From NCBI RefSeq assembly GCF_025698545.1, contig NC_068569.1:5518001-5582000 (forward strand): a DNA stretch of 64,000 nucleotides, given 5' to 3'. Of this stretch, positions 26,979 through 40,900 are shown one piece after another. The notes beneath the pieces were generated by a model. That model made no database searches and was not told the DNA's origin. It worked only from the letters and a program-made list of their open reading frames with translations. The translations under genes and the position numbers were made by a program. The stretch comes from Gossypium raimondii. Taxonomy: Eukaryota > Streptophyta > Magnoliopsida > Malvales > Malvaceae. The first letter of the stretch is position 1; each line of letters begins with the position of its first letter.

Positions 26979-26987
26979 GTAAAAGTG

Positions 26988-28312
26988 TCATTAGAACAAT
27001 TTTATTACAACTAGGATTACATAAATTAATAAATTAATTATCATAAATTAAATTTAAGAACAAAATATTTTTTTGTTAATATTTTTTATTATAGAGATAT
27101 ATATAACATATCACGTATCATTGTTTGATAACTATATTAATTTTAACGGTACAACCCATTAAAATTTTAACATAAAAGGTAAAATATAATTTATGTAATA
27201 ATATATTCCTTTTAATGAAAAGGTCAAATGCAAATATAAGGTAGTTTTACCCTTTTGAATACGAAACTGTTGACCCTTTCCTTTCTAATTCTTGTTTGCT
27301 CTAAAAACAACAGTATTTGATTCATTCTAACAAACGTCTACGTCAGATGATAGATTCAGTGGATAAAGTAAGATAGGCATCATATCTTATAATGTTTTAT
27401 ACAACATACGTATAGTCCGTAGCAAGCCTGGCGGCTATTTGTTTTATTTGATTTTGGGTTTAGTTATTTTGTAAAAACACCTTCTTCTTTTTGTATTTTT
27501 AATGTTGTTTCATAGAAAAATATTTGATTAGCGAAAACAACAATTTTCTAAAGAACATATATGTTCTACTTTTCTCTAAAGTCAATAAATCATCCGAAAT
27601 AAATTAAAATAGAAATCCCACCTTGAGGGTATATTTATTTTCTAAAAAATAATTTATCGAAAATATTTTTATATTATTTTATGAAAAAACCTTATTTAAG
27701 TCCATTCTTTTTAAATCCAATTCCCTTTCTGAAAAGGGTAAATTTTTTAAAAATCTCTCTTGATTTTTATATAAAATTTAATTTAATCAAACACAAGTTA
27801 TTAATAACAAATTTTAGTTTCTATTTTTGAAATATTAAAATATTGATTTTCTTGTATTATAATTTTAATATTATTAAGCAAATTTATTTATTATTTTGAA
27901 AAAATACTTAATGTTACAATTTTGTTTTAATAATAAAATTTTAACATTAATATTAAATTTTAATTTTAAATGATTTTTAATATTGTATTAAAAATTCTAT
28001 TAATATTTTAATAATAAATATATATTACAATTAATGAATATTTACTAATAAATTATTTTAATAATATAAATGAGTCTCTGTCACTTTAAAAAGAAAATAT
28101 TTGTTTAAATTATTCTTAACATTATTTATCGTTTCCAACTACAATGAGTTCTTCTAGCTCTAATATATTACTATCCACTTCCATATATATATATATAATT
28201 CCAAATTAAGTTTTACTTAATCAAATGCTTCTATAATATTTCGCAATAAATATAATTTATAATGTATTTGTTTTACTGAAAATAATTTTTAAAAATAAGT
28301 TCAAAAAGAGGC
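26988..28312. other. AT-rich intergenic DNA
   Basis: No gene recognised in this 1.3 kb. Very AT-rich, with a short (TA)n run near 28183-28195. Confidence 0.5.
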
Positions 28313-28710
28313 TCCGGCTCAGTTGATGATATTGTTAATAAAGATAGGATTGGGATCGAAAATGAATGATTTTGAAAGGCAAGGGCTGAGACCGGAAATT
28401 CGTTGGTTTGGTTCCGAAGAACTCAGTTTTAAGCAGAGGGCTTGGATATTCTGATGATTATTTTCCCTGCGAAGGGTGAGAAGCACTTACCTCTGCTACT
28501 GATGCGAAAACGGCGTTTGAACGGATTGAGGGAGACGAACAGAGGCTGTTTTTGCTTTCTCTTTAGGTTTTCTGCTTTTGTTTGAATTAGGGTTTATTTT
28601 GTTTTTTCGGGTGCACCGTTTGGTGGCCCATTTGTTGGTGAATAGCTGGCTTTGCTGATTCTTGGATTTGTGGCCTGTTCGGTTCTTCATTATTTTAATA
28701 ACATCAGTAG
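28313..28710 (-). pseudogene. Orphan gene fragment: housekeeping-type promoter and leader
   Basis: A GC-richer island of ~400 bp in AT-rich DNA. Read on the minus strand it has TGGGCC (site II-like, rc at about 28627), then AAACCCTAA (telo-box, rc at about 28588), then a CT-rich leader-like segment and GCAGAG|GTAAGT near 28488, which looks like a first-exon splice donor. This order is typical of ribosomal-protein or other housekeeping promoters in plants. No protein I recognise follows downstream. The island is flanked by near-direct repeats containing AAAATAAGTT (about 28288-28306 and 28711-28734). It may be a captured gene fragment or an unrecognised noncoding RNA gene. Confidence 0.35.
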
Positions 28711-28734
28711 ATTTTTTTTTTAAAATAAGTTGAA

Positions 28735-29391
28735 AAACTGTATTAAATAATAGAAAATATTCTACTAAAATCATCCTAATATAAAAAATATTAATTTTTC
28801 TAAAAAACCAATCCATTTTTCAAAAATCATTTTCTAAAAATCTAAAATTGAATGTATTAACAAGTTTGAGGGTCGTGCTATTTTTGTTTGAAATTTAAAA
28901 ATAAAATTTGAGTATAACGTTATATTCTTTTTTGGTACATTAAAAATTGGAGAAGACATCAACAGTGATTATCCGATTAGGATACTGTTTTATTATAATA
29001 AAAGCATTTTTCATGTCTATTTTACTACATCTTCAATGTTTGTAGCCGAGTAGTATACAACAAAAGATGATTATTAACTCAACAGTGTTGGACTACATTT
29101 TTGTACCCTTAGCATTGCGAGTTGTGAGGCCGGTACTAAGGGCCTGAAGCGAGGAGTAATTAGAGTTGGGCTGGTCCGGCAAAATACTGAAATGGAGTTG
29201 GAACTTCATCGGCCGTAAAAGGCCCATCAGGGTGAAAGGTCTTGACTTGAGAAGAAAGAAAACTGGGAACACAACACAGAGAAATTTATATTTAACTAAG
29301 GCCGAGCAACGTAGAAGAAGAAGAAACAGAAAGGAAGAACAACAACCAAGTGTGAGAAGTAGGAAAAGCAAGTGCAAGGAAGAGAAGAAAG
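28735..29391 (+). promoter_or_regulatory. PAG1 upstream region with GGCCCA element
   Basis: Between the orphan fragment and the PAG1 ATG. GGCCCAT at 29221-29227 resembles the TCP-binding site II element common upstream of plant housekeeping genes. A purine-rich AAGAAGAAGAA leader precedes the ATG. No TATA box stands out. Confidence 0.4.
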
Positions 29392-32300
29392 ATGAGCAGC
29401 ATTGGAACTGGTTACGATCTCTCAGTCACCACTTTCTCTCCCGACGGCCGCGTTTTTCAGATCGAGTACGCCTCCAAGGCCGTCGATAACAGTGGGTTCG
29501 TCGTTCTTCTTTTTTCACTAATAATTATATACACATTCTGCTATTTTTAGGTTCTCAATTATCTTTATTTTTCAGAACTGTAATTGGAATAAAATGCAAA
29601 GATGGGATCGTTATGGTATGCTTCTTTTTCTTTTACTTTGATTGCTTATTTTGAATATAAAATAGTTTCGTTAAAACGGATATTGCTTTTTCAAGGGAGT
29701 GGAGAAGCTGATAGCATCAAAAATGATGTTACCTGGCTCTAATCGTAGAATCCTTTCCGTTCATCGTCATTCCGGCATGGTATTCCCTAGTTTCCTCCCC
29801 CGTTTTTTCAGCTTTTAACTTCAATTTATTGCATCTTTAGCCACATTGTTATTTTTCAATGCTAGCTTTGGATTCTTAGTCTCTCGCTCTCTCTTTCCCC
29901 TGATATTGGATGCTCTAATTTAGGCAGTAGCTGGATTAGCAGCTGACGGCAGACAAATTGTGGCCCGTGCTAAATCTGAAGCTACTAGTTATCAAAGGTC
30001 TGTATTTATTTTTCTCCCGTACATCAATTTCTTAAATTCAGCTTTAATTATGTTGTTATGTTTTCACCTAAATGTAATTGTATTTTGTTGGTGGTGGACC
30101 TGGTGGTTTAGTGTGTATGGTGAACCCATTCCTGTCAAAGAACTTGCTGAACGCGTTGCAAGTTATGTCCATTTATGCACTCTTTACTGGTGGCTCAGGC
30201 CTTTTGGCTGTGGGGTAATTCTAGGAGGTTATGATAGAGATGGACCCCAATTATACATGGTTGAACCGTCTGGCATCTCCTATGTAAGTTCATTTCTTGC
30301 GAATGGGGCTTCATTGTTCTTCATTTTTCTTGTTGCTAGTTCTATCGGTATATTTATCTTCTTTGCCAGTCAATAATGTATTTCTTCCTGTATAGAGATA
30401 CTTTGGTGCTGCAGTTGGGAAGGGAAAACAAGCTGCCAAAACGTAAGATTCAAACTATTTCTTTCATGTGGAACTTAGAGGATGACTTTTAATGGAAGTC
30501 ATTTTGTCATGCTAGCTAGTTAGATGAGATCAATGATTGGAGCATTATATATTCCGTACTTTTACTTGTTTCCATCTCAACCAGTGAAATCTAGTATAGA
30601 ATTTGGATGCAATGGTCATCCTGTTGAAGGGCCTTCTAACGATATCATTTTCCCCTTCTTATATCTTGTCTTTTATGAAAACCAATCAGCAAAGGATATA
30701 TTCCTGTCATTCTCTCGAATTGTTAAGATTAATCCCCCAGCTATGCTTTCCTTCAATATTGTGATCTGCCCCTTTTTTTCTAATAGAGCAAAATTGGATG
30801 CATCATAGAGAAACCTTTACAGTTTGAAATAAAAAACTCTCAATGGAGAGCAAGAGAGTCCTAATCCAAGTTTGAATTAGTCAGATATAAGAAAAAGGTA
30901 CAAAAATGTGGAGTGGATGAAGCAAGGTGGATTAAGGAAAATGATGTACGAGTTGTGCACTATCTGCTGTTTCACTACTTGCCATATTTGCCTATGATTC
31001 ATCAACACGACTCAATGTGGCCTTTACATCAAACTGGTTGGTCCTAGCTACATGAAATGGTTTTATCCATTCTGTTTGTTTTGGTGCTGTGTACTCCGAT
31101 GGATATAAAAAAGTTAAAATCTTTCTTATTATCACAACCTTTGTAATCTTTGGTTATCTCTTTCTCTCTACATTCATCTTCTAAGCATCTCATAATTTAA
31201 TGGCTGAATCGATTGTGGACAGGGAAATTGAAAAGTTGAAGCTGTCTGAAATGACATGCAGAGAAGGGGTCATTGAAGTAGCCAAAATGTGAGTTTTGGC
31301 TATCTTAATTCTTCCTGTTTTTGTTCTAATATGGTTATTTTGATTCTGGGGACGTTAATTGTTGGTTCTAAAATTTTATGTGCACTTTTTTTTTCTTAAT
31401 CTTCACTTTTGAAGATTCTTGCTTGAACTGTCATTTTAAATGCTGTTCTTTGTTGTCTTTGCATTAGGCAACAACATCAAATTGGTTTTCTTATTCTCTG
31501 TTAATTTGTCTATTCTTTGCGATGTCTCTAGCTTACCACAATGTATGACTCTCAATGTGGGGTAAGATTTATGTTTTCCCTGATGAACTAGGGTACATGC
31601 ATGCTAAAACTCAACTACATAGTATGGTAGAAATTAGCTGCCTAGAGTTTAACGTAACTTTAAGCTTTTGTTTTACCTCAAAAGAGATCATTTTACAAAG
31701 ATGTTCTAAAAGATTGTCTTAAATTTAATTCATTTCCTCTTTCATATTGCTAAAGCTGTTGGCTACTGAAACTGTAACGCAGAGTATATAAAATAGTTTA
31801 ATCCTGTGGCAAATCTGATTTAACACCTATATGTCAGAATTTGGCCTTGGACCTGCGGTGGAAACATTTACCTACATCATTAAGTAAGAACTAACTATAT
31901 GAACCTTGTTTGGATTATGGATTTGTGTGTGTGTGGTGCCCTACTATAAGATCCTACTTGCCAAAGAAAAGTCTTATTTCTCTCTTATCCAAACACCAAC
32001 TAAAAGCAACCTCAGTTCTCTGGCAATAGTAATAGTTTATGATAACGTGTTTGGATTATGGGTTTTTGTTTGAGTGCCTTCCACAATATGACCGTACGTA
32101 TTACAACAAACTGAAATCTATCTTATAGGCAACAGTTAGGGAATAGTTTAATTACCCTTCCACTGAGTTGGCAATAAATACCAGTAGTGTTGCCATTTTC
32201 TTGCAGTTCATAAAATTCAAAACAAAATTTGAAGTGAGCAAGAGAACTGTAAACTTCTAAGATGGAGGTGCAAGAGGAGTACTTTCTTTTAATGTTAAAT

Positions 32301-33737
32301 TTTCATATTCATCATGCATTGCCATACGTGGTATTTTCTTACTTTTCTCTCTGAATGCAAGTTTTCAATGCTAGCACTAGATGTTAACCATGCGAGTCAT
32401 TTGTGAACAGCATATACAAGGTACATGACGAAGCAAAGGATAAGGCCTTTGAACTTGAGATGAGTTGGGTCTGTGACGAGTCCAAGCAACAACATCAAAA
32501 GGTAATTCTTACCGTCTCTTAATATGGTATTTGTTTCAACTTTCTAACTAGCTAGAACAACATAATGATGCCCTTGTTGTCCTAGACAATGTTGGTTGCA
32601 TGAAATTGACCTTGCCATTTTGCTCATTTAAGACCGTATACTAGGATTTGAAAAAGTAGGGTATTTTTATTCTTTTACCCATGTCTTTCTGGCCACTTTT
32701 GACACAAGAATCTCCCATTGAATGACATGATGGAAGTGATTCAGGATATCTTAGGGACTAGGGTTTAAAGTTCAATAACCGGAAAAGCAATAAGCTTGAA
32801 TTAATTGCATGTCTACCCCTTAATAGAAAGTACGTTAGTTTGTATAGACCCTTAACTTGGACTCTAAGCCTACGTTTTTCCTTAAGAGTACCCAGGCCCA
32901 TCACTCATGTCAGATGCATATTTGAATTTTAGTATAGATATATGACTCTACAAAGACCCAGATGAAAAAACACAGAAAAAATTGAACATATCTATGTCTG
33001 ATGCATAATATAGCTCTGAGCTAACATGCTTGAAACTCAAGAAAATAGGGACACAACCTTTTTTTAATTGAAAATAGATAGCTTAAACAAACTGGACTAG
33101 AAAACAAAAACGTAATAGCGTAACGAAGCCAACTCTAAGATAAAACCTATATTATTTTAAAATACTAAATATAATCCTAAACTTATAAAATATTACAATT
33201 TTAAGCTCCGTAAATATAACAAGATTAGCAAAATAAAATCTCAAGTAAACAAATCCGTGATTAGCTTCTTAGCTTTCTGCATCCAGGAGACATTTGTGGG
33301 CTTTCACCAAACATGTCAAGAACCAACTTGAAATCTTTCTCCTGCTTTATCTTCAATTGGGTTTACCTGCACTTTTTTTTGAATGCTTTTACATTTTATC
33401 CTCTATTTGCTTGTATGCTCAAACAATTACTTTAGCATGGCAGACCCATTTTCTTTTTCAGATACTGTCGCTTAGTTGCCTAAAGAAAGTAAAAATTAGG
33501 AATGTTAGCTAGCTTAACTAAATCATTGGCGAGACTTCGGTGCAATGAATGATTAATGACTCTTTGTTTCGATGTCATTAAATTCCTTTCACGGATAATT
33601 TATTGCACTATTCCCATATGTTTACATGTTTGTATTCATAAAAAATGTCGATGGTTGGATTTCAGGTTCCCGATGACCTTTTGGAGGAGGCTAAGGCTGC
33701 GGCTAGGGTTGCCCTAGAAGAGATGGATGCCGATTAA
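29392..33737 (+). CDS. PAG1: 20S proteasome subunit alpha type-3 (alpha7)
   Basis: Exons 29392-29495, 29576-29615, 29696-29779, 29924-29997, 30112-30283, 30396-30442, 31223-31288, 32411-32501 and 33666-33737 give 249 residues, the length I know for Arabidopsis PAG1. The N-terminus carries the proteasome alpha signature ([20 protein letters not shown]) that helps gate the 20S core. [16 protein letters not shown] and the acidic tail EEMDAD are characteristic of alpha type-3. Alpha subunits are structural, with no catalytic threonine, and form the outer rings of the cytosolic/nuclear proteasome. Introns 7 and 8 exceed 1.1 kb each. At the exon 4/5 junction the codon reads AG|T (Ser) where I expected Arg; the splice sites leave no clear alternative. 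Confidence 0.95.
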
Positions 33738-34432
33738 ACATGAGTGGAGCCAGAATACTGTTGCAATGGTATTTTGATCTTCACTAATTTCTCATCTGTC
33801 ATAAACTTGATGTTTGATTTATGATCCAAGTCATTGACTGGTTAAACATGTTTCCTTGTATTATTTCATCAAGAAGATCTGCCGGCTTTTTTATTAGGGC
33901 CTTTGATTTCGAACAACTACGAAATCCGTAACTGCCTTTGTTAAGGTATCAACTATGCAGTATGCACGGGGATTTAATATAAATATGTTCATATGAAAAT
34001 ATAAATATTAAAAGATGAAAAAATGGAAAAAAACACAAAAAATATTGATTTAAAAATGTCAGAAAATTTTTATTAATACTGTAGACCTGTACGGATAGTT
34101 ACCAAAGCCCAAGGGTTTTTTTTTTGGTTCAACGTATCACAGGCGAAGTTGAGATCTTAAAATTGATACGTAGCGCATCGAATCAATGTGGTTGAAATGC
34201 GAGTACAGTACCTACCCACCACATTGATGAAAAATGTAGGCCAATTACTTTGGTAACTGGATGGGAAGGACAGCGCAAGTAACAATCACTCACTGGAGAC
34301 ACAGACTACTCACTGGAGACACAGACTGTGATGTGAATTTAACGCGGAGGGAAAAACCAAGTGGTCCAAATTTCAAACCCCTTGGGAAGGGTGACAACTC
34401 AAACGGGTTCCCCTCACTGTATTTATTGAGAA
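33738..34432. other. 3' flank of PAG1
   Basis: No gene. Contains the PAG1 3' UTR and a short direct repeat (CACTGGAGACACAGACT twice, about 34290-34328). Confidence 0.5.
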
Positions 34433-34435
34433 TAA

Positions 34436-34585
34436 GGGTGAGTTTGGATCGGCGGTGCGTTTACTTGCGGTTAATGTAAAAACAGCGGTGGGGGTGAGAT
34501 TAGATACTGTAGTGATATTGTAGCGTGAGACAAAAAGTAAATTAAACGCATTGCACCGCACCCAATCGCCCATCCAAATCCACCC
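34436..34585. mobile_element. 150-bp Tourist-like MITE
   Basis: Starts GGGTGAGTTTGGAT and ends with ATCCAAATCCACCC, imperfect terminal inverted repeats, flanked on both sides by TAA (34433-34435 and 34586-34588). A 3-bp TAA duplication is typical of PIF/Harbinger elements. A degenerate relative lies at 44378-44499. Confidence 0.7.
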
Positions 34586-34588
34586 TAA

Positions 34589-35595
34589 GCTTGAAAATGG
34601 ATAAAAAGATCTGTCGTCAGTTTCGAGTAAATTTGTCCGTTTCAAAAAATTTGAGGTAACTTTCAAAAATAAATAATTAAAAATAATTAATTACAGTTTA
34701 ATGTTTCTAACATTTAATTGGTATGATAATAGTTTTAATTTTCAAATTTTACATATTTTCTTAATTTAGTTTTAATTTAATAAACTTTTACTAATAATTT
34801 TAAAACATATATAAAATTTTAAAAGAATTCTCAAAATTGAAAATATTTAAATCTAGAAAAATAATACCAAATGAAATAAGAAAAAATATAAAATCCAACA
34901 TTAAACGTTAAATTTGATATATTTTTCCTATTTTATTATTCATGTTTTCTTTCTTCTTTTATTATAAAATTATTCATGTTTTCTTAATTTTATTAAGATT
35001 AGTGAATTTGAATTTTATATTTATTCTTATTTAATTATTCATGTTATCTTAATAAAAGAATTTAATTTAGTATTTAACCTACATTGTTATAGGATTTGAA
35101 TTAAAATATTAATCAAATAAAATGAATTGAATATTATGGAAAAACTACAAGAATAATAAACCAGGACAAGTATTTAAACCGTTACCATTCCTATAAATTA
35201 TCAAAGAAAGCCCCTAAGTGATTTTCTTTTTCATATTTTTACTTGTGTTTTTCTTTCCTGACTTAATTTTGATCCTACTCATGCACCCTCTTAATCGGGC
35301 TCTCCATAACTTTAATCTTTTTAATTTGGTTTTAATCTCAATTTTTAAAAAGAACCATTTAGATAACAAATGTTAAAAAACGATTTAATTGTGCTTCATA
35401 TTATTATAATAAGCTAATTTATTAACTTCATTTGAAAGGGAAATTCAGCTTTGTGTAAGCACATGTGCAGGAAATTGTTCCAACCACACACATATTTCAT
35501 GACCAAAGTTTTTTTTAGTAAACAATTTTTAATAAAGGCTTATTCTTTTATTTATCAAGCTATTGGGTTTTTTTACATTTAAAAAAGGGTAAATG
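34589..35595. other. AT-rich intergenic DNA
   Basis: No gene recognised. Confidence 0.5.
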
Positions 35596-36021
35596 ATTGA
35601 TAATAATGATAACAACGGGTAAATTAACTATATGTGTCTTTTTAAAAAAAAATTGGTTAAATAGATTGGTTTTTGAAGATTTAGGAAAATAGGCTAATTT
35701 TGGAGAGAAACTATGAAAAGTGCCTCCAGTTGGGTGCACTTTCTGCATAGTTAGCAGAAAAGCTCGTGCAACTGGGCAAGCTTTCTGAATAATTGGCAGG
35801 AAAGCTCGTCCAGCTGGACAAACTTTTGCTGATATGTCAGGGAAAACTCGTTCAATTGGGCATGTTTTCTTTGGAATTTTCAAAAAACGCTTTCGCGCTT
35901 TCGCGCTTTCACACCCTTTCTCCAAAATCGACCTATTTTCCTAAATCTTGAAAAAAAGCGCCTATTTGGCTCATTAACAAAAAAATGACATATATGCACA
36001 ATTTAACCGATAATAATAATA
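35596..36021. mobile_element. Foldback-type element with palindromic core repeats
   Basis: The left arm (about 35596-35715) and the right arm (about 35900-36021) are inverted copies; shared words include GATTTAGGAAAATAGG, TTTTGGAGA and GGTTAAAT/GGGTAAATT. The core carries three or four units of about 45 bp built around palindromes such as GTCCAGCTGGAC. A minus-strand frame of 121 codons (35925-35560) spans it, with a repeated CPxxRxFLxxxQK pattern, but this follows from the DNA repeats and I do not call a protein. A target duplication is unclear because both flanks are ATAATAAT-like. Confidence 0.65.
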
Positions 36022-37977
36022 CTAAAATTGTTGTATTATGGTAAAACTCGAAACAAATGAGATTAATATTTTAAAAATACGATTTCAATAATATATTTTA
36101 CATTATTGTATCATGGTCAATGTTGAAGTAAAGTAAAGGAATATCCATAAAAAGAATACAAAAATCCTTAATTTAAAAATTAATTTAGTACATAAATTTT
36201 AATTTTATATAATTATATACATAATTTATTATTTTAAATTAATTTTCACAAATTACAAACACTCTAACTACGTCATTTTATTATTAATTTATATATACAT
36301 ATACTTATATAAATAAAAACAAAAAATTATTTATTTAATTTTATAAATTCATTCATAAATCAAATACCAAAGTTTGATATCTATAATTAATTATATTTAC
36401 AAATTGAATGTGTAATTTAAATTAGAAAAAAAAATGATTGCTGCGGTAACCAGTGGGGTCACTTTCAGACAGAAATACGTTGATTAACCAGACGGGGGAC
36501 CGTGTCGTGGACCACAAGAGTTCCACTTTTTCTTACAATCATCATTTATTTATGTTTTTACAGTATCCTTTCTCACCACCTTTTCCATCAGTATCATTTA
36601 TTTTAGGTAGCTATTAATGGCTAAGAAAATTCAGGTTTGTTGAATTATTAATCAACCCACCCTTTCGTTTATATAATTTAAAACAAACAAGAAAAAAGTA
36701 GCAGGTGGCAAAAGCTTGTCTGGTTATGGTCTCAGCTGAGTCTTTTATTTCGGCTCTTCTTATTTATGTCCGCCTCTTGAACTAACTCAAAAGCCATTTT
36801 TCCTTTTTCCGCTCAGCCTCAAGAAGCTCGTAATTCTTCCTTTCTTATCCACTTCTCTTCTCAAGTATATCCCTTTTTCTTTTTTCTCCTCCAATAATGA
36901 TCATTCTTTCAATCATATACGAATAAATAATTATTCTTTTATTATTTAATTGCTATATATACTACTTAGAATTCTATACTTTCTAGTTTGTAGTGCCGTA
37001 ATCGAATTTGCTTTGAAGCTTGTACATTTTCGTACAAAAGAGATTGGAGTTTTGACTGTTGGTTGATGGTTCTTGACCCTTATAGGCCTCAGCTCAGCCT
37101 TTCTGATATCAATTCAACCGCCAAATTTATTTTGCTTTTCTGGGTAATTCTCGAGTTCCTTAAACCAGCAAAAGCTTTACGCTTGATTTTGTCTCTAGTG
37201 TGGGCGATTAGTTTAAATTTCATGGCTTCGGGGGCGTAATGCATGCATTTCTCACTTTAAAAAATTTAATTGTTTTCCTTATGATGTATTTTTTAATACC
37301 AACAAAAAATTCGTGGTTGTAAGCGAGGGGAAAAGATCTAGGGGGGTAATATTTTATGTACTAGTTCATTTGTTTATGTCAATTTGTTAGCTGTTGATTA
37401 TTTTATTATCTATGATGAGGTTGATGCAAAATACTTTTTTTTCTCTCTCTCTCTTATTTAAGCTGAATTTTCCAGATTTCTGCATCATTTGAAAAAAATA
37501 AATTTAAAGGACATACCTCTGTACTTTTGAGGTTCTTAGCAAAAAAATCTATTGAGTGTTAATTGTGAGTAGTTTACTCCATTTGGCCGTTTTATTTTGC
37601 CGAGATTTTACCTTTTTTTTTTTCTCGTTTTGATCATATGTTTATTTTTTTATGTCTGATGCCATTTCAATGACAATTACCTTTCATATTCTAGGGATTA
37701 GATCAGTTTTATTGCTTCAAATTGAATTTCCACCAATTTTTCTACTTGAACTGAGATTCGCATATTCCAGATAATGTTCTTGTGCTAAATGTTAATGAGG
37801 AGTTTTTAAAGATTGAATAGTCACTTTTCAACGTTCCTTTTGCTTCATAATTTGGTGTTTTAAGCCCTTCTTTTTATGATTTGATGCTGTGTGATACTGC
37901 AAAATTGAGTGATAAAGATGCTCGTCTCAGGAACAGGTTTTCAGAGCTTGCAAAAGTGAAGTAAAGATATAAGAGAA
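36022..37977 (+). promoter_or_regulatory. CIPK gene promoter and leader region
   Basis: No open gene. The part near 36700-37100 has CT-rich, leader-like sequence. CTCAG at 37926-37930 just before the coding exon looks like a splice acceptor, so a leader intron ending at 37930 is likely. The donor and transcription start were not fixed. Confidence 0.35.
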
Positions 37978-40900
37978 ATGAGTCAATCTAAAATTAAGCG
38001 GCGCGTGGGTAAATATGAGATAGGAAGGACAATTGGGGAAGGAACATTTGCTAAAGTGAAGTTTGCAAGAAATACAGAGACTGGAGAACCTGTGGCACTT
38101 AAGATCCTTGATAAAGAGAAGGTTCTCAAGCACAAGATGGCTGAACAGGTTTCTTTTCTTCTGCATGCTTCCTTTTCTCTTCTCTATATCTATTTTCATA
38201 GTTTGTCAAAGCTATTATTACCCACATTTTGAGAAACGAAATTCTACTTTTCAGATATTGCATCTAAAGTTGTTTTCTTGCTTGCTTTTGCAGATCAAGA
38301 GGGAAATAGCAACAATGAAGTTGATAAAGCATCCAAATGTTGTCCGTTTATACGAGGTTTCTATCTCTCTCTCTCTCTCTCTCTGTGTTCTGGTTGACCG
38401 GTTGGGTTCCGGGGGAGGGTGGGGGCTTGATATATGCACCATCTACTCATTCTTCTTTTTCTCTAGAGTATGATTATGATTTATGCGGTAAAATTCATAT
38501 TCCTCAATAATGAGTTGCAGATTTGGACCATTTTCAAGAATCTTGTATTCTGAAACAAAGCCTCCCTTCTTCATTTCTATCTGTAGCATTAGCATTGAAA
38601 TGGTGGCATGATTTCTCCAAGCTTCAACATTATATGAAAATTTTGGCTTTTGTTTACTACCATCTTTATTGATCTTTATAACATTCATATTTGAACTGGG
38701 TATATGATCAAAGATGAAAGAGCAACATCCAAGCTTTTTTTAATGACCAATCTCTTGCAATGCCTGTTTAAAACAAACCTAAGAACTTCTCGTTTTCTGT
38801 TTCATCTTGCCTTCTGATCTAATGTTTTTCACCTACAGCAGTTAAGTATCTAAGAGAAAACCATCCGTTAGCATTTTCGTTCGTCTATCATTTTAGTAGA
38901 GCTTTGGATGTTTGTATCAGATTATTTTGTTTGCTTTTATTCAGATAATGGGAAGCAAGACAAAGATATTTATTGTTTTGGAGTATGTCACCGGGGGAGA
39001 GCTCTTTGACAAAATTGTAAGTTGATGATATCTGTGATACTTGCATATTATGTTAGATTCTCATCGTGTTGGTGGAGCTGCACTAATATGTTTCCTAGTT
39101 TCAGTACTGATTTAATATTTGTACCTTGTTTTAAGAGAAGCTAACTTTAGATCTTGTATATCTTTAAACCATTTCTTAATTCTGAAGGTAAACAACGGAA
39201 GGATGAGAGAAGATGAGGCACGGAGATATTTCCACCAGCTCATTAATGTTGTTGATTACTGCCATAGCAGAGGCGTCTACCATAGGGATCTTAAGGTATT
39301 TAAACTTGGCACCCTTTAAGGAGAATATGTTTATACTTATGCATATATGTGCATGCATGGATGCATCTTATGCTATCAGGAAATGAAGTTCATATATACT
39401 TCCTCTTGATCTTCTTGCAGCCTGAAAATTTGCTGTTGGATGCATATGGTAACCTCAAAGTTTCTGACTTTGGGTTGAGTGCACTATCTAAGCAAGTCAG
39501 GGTAATTATGACATCCTCTTTTTCCTTCTACATGATACATTATTAAGCTTTGTCTAGTCTTTAACTTCTTTGTTGTCTGTGTTATTTATCCTACTTATTT
39601 AAACATTCATGTGAATATTTTAAGGTCCTGAATCTTGATGTAACTGATTGATCCCGTAATCTTGTAAGATTGGGTCTCCGTGTGCCTTTGATGGCTTTAG
39701 AACATTCAGAAATATTTCTAATCTGAAGTTGAATTTATAGGATGATGGTCTCCTTCACACTACCTGTGGAACACCAAATTACGTTGCTCCTGAGGTGCGG
39801 ACAGTAGTTCAATCACACTAAATTTTCCTTCCATCATTTGTAATTGTATAACCCCTTAGAAACCCCAGTTATTAACAATCTTCTCTCTTCCTATGCATAG
39901 GTCCTTGATGATGGAGGCTATGATGGAGCTACTGCAGACCTGTGGTCGTGTGGAGTGATACTCTTTGTGCTGCTTGCAGGTTACTTGCCTTTCGATGATT
40001 CTAATCTTATGAACCTGTACAAAAAGGTCTGTGTTTCGTAATTGCATGTTGCAGTTATCCATTGCACTCGTTGCCTGATTTTCACTCTGATTTTGCGAAT
40101 ATACAGATTTCAGCAGCTGAATTCACTTGCCCCCCTTGGTTATCTTTTAGTGCAATGAAATTGATAACTCAAATCCTGGATCCAAACCCGATGACTGTAA
40201 GTTACTATGCCTAACTCTCCTTACCTGGATGTGTTTCAAGATTGGATATTAAATTCTGTGTGCGTTGAATAGGAAGAGGGGCAAAAGATTTCTTTACTTT
40301 GTATGGTGATGGCAAGTGAAATAACATTGTATATTGCTATGCTAAGTAAAGCTTCTAGAACTAGATAGAACAAAGCTATACTCATGACAGAAAAAAAGAA
40401 TGTCCTATAAAAAATTTGCTTGGTTAAATTCTTGTTGAATGTGCAATAATTATAGTCTGAAACGACAGAAATAATATTGTATTTTACTGTGTTTTTATTC
40501 ATTTGTCTTTTGCCCCTCCTTCTTCAATAAATATAGTCTAACACATTTTCCTTGTTAGCGGACATAAGCGTGGGAGATGGAGTCCGAGAAATCTGCCAGA
40601 TAGATATTAAAAATGTATAATTCTATCTGCTCTTTCTCTTTTTCCTCTTTTCATCTCTCAAAGATTTCAGCTCGCTGTCTGAATATAATTTCTAAGGAAA
40701 GATAACCACACCTTATAACTCCTTATCCTTTTGTGGGTTCATTTTTCATCAAAGCCACCCATGAATTTATTGATCATGTATTCTGAATTTGAAGTTGATG
40801 ACCTCTTACTATGTTATCAATTTATGAAAATTTAAACCACAAGTGCATAAAAGACAGTTCGTTTCGGCTTCAAGGTTCATATTCTGCTTGTATTCATGCA

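Noticed and set aside
35560-35925. 121-codon minus-strand frame with a repeated CP..R.FL pattern
   Set aside because: The peptide repeat follows directly from the tandem palindromic DNA repeats of the foldback element, and the frame runs out into an AT-rich inverted arm.
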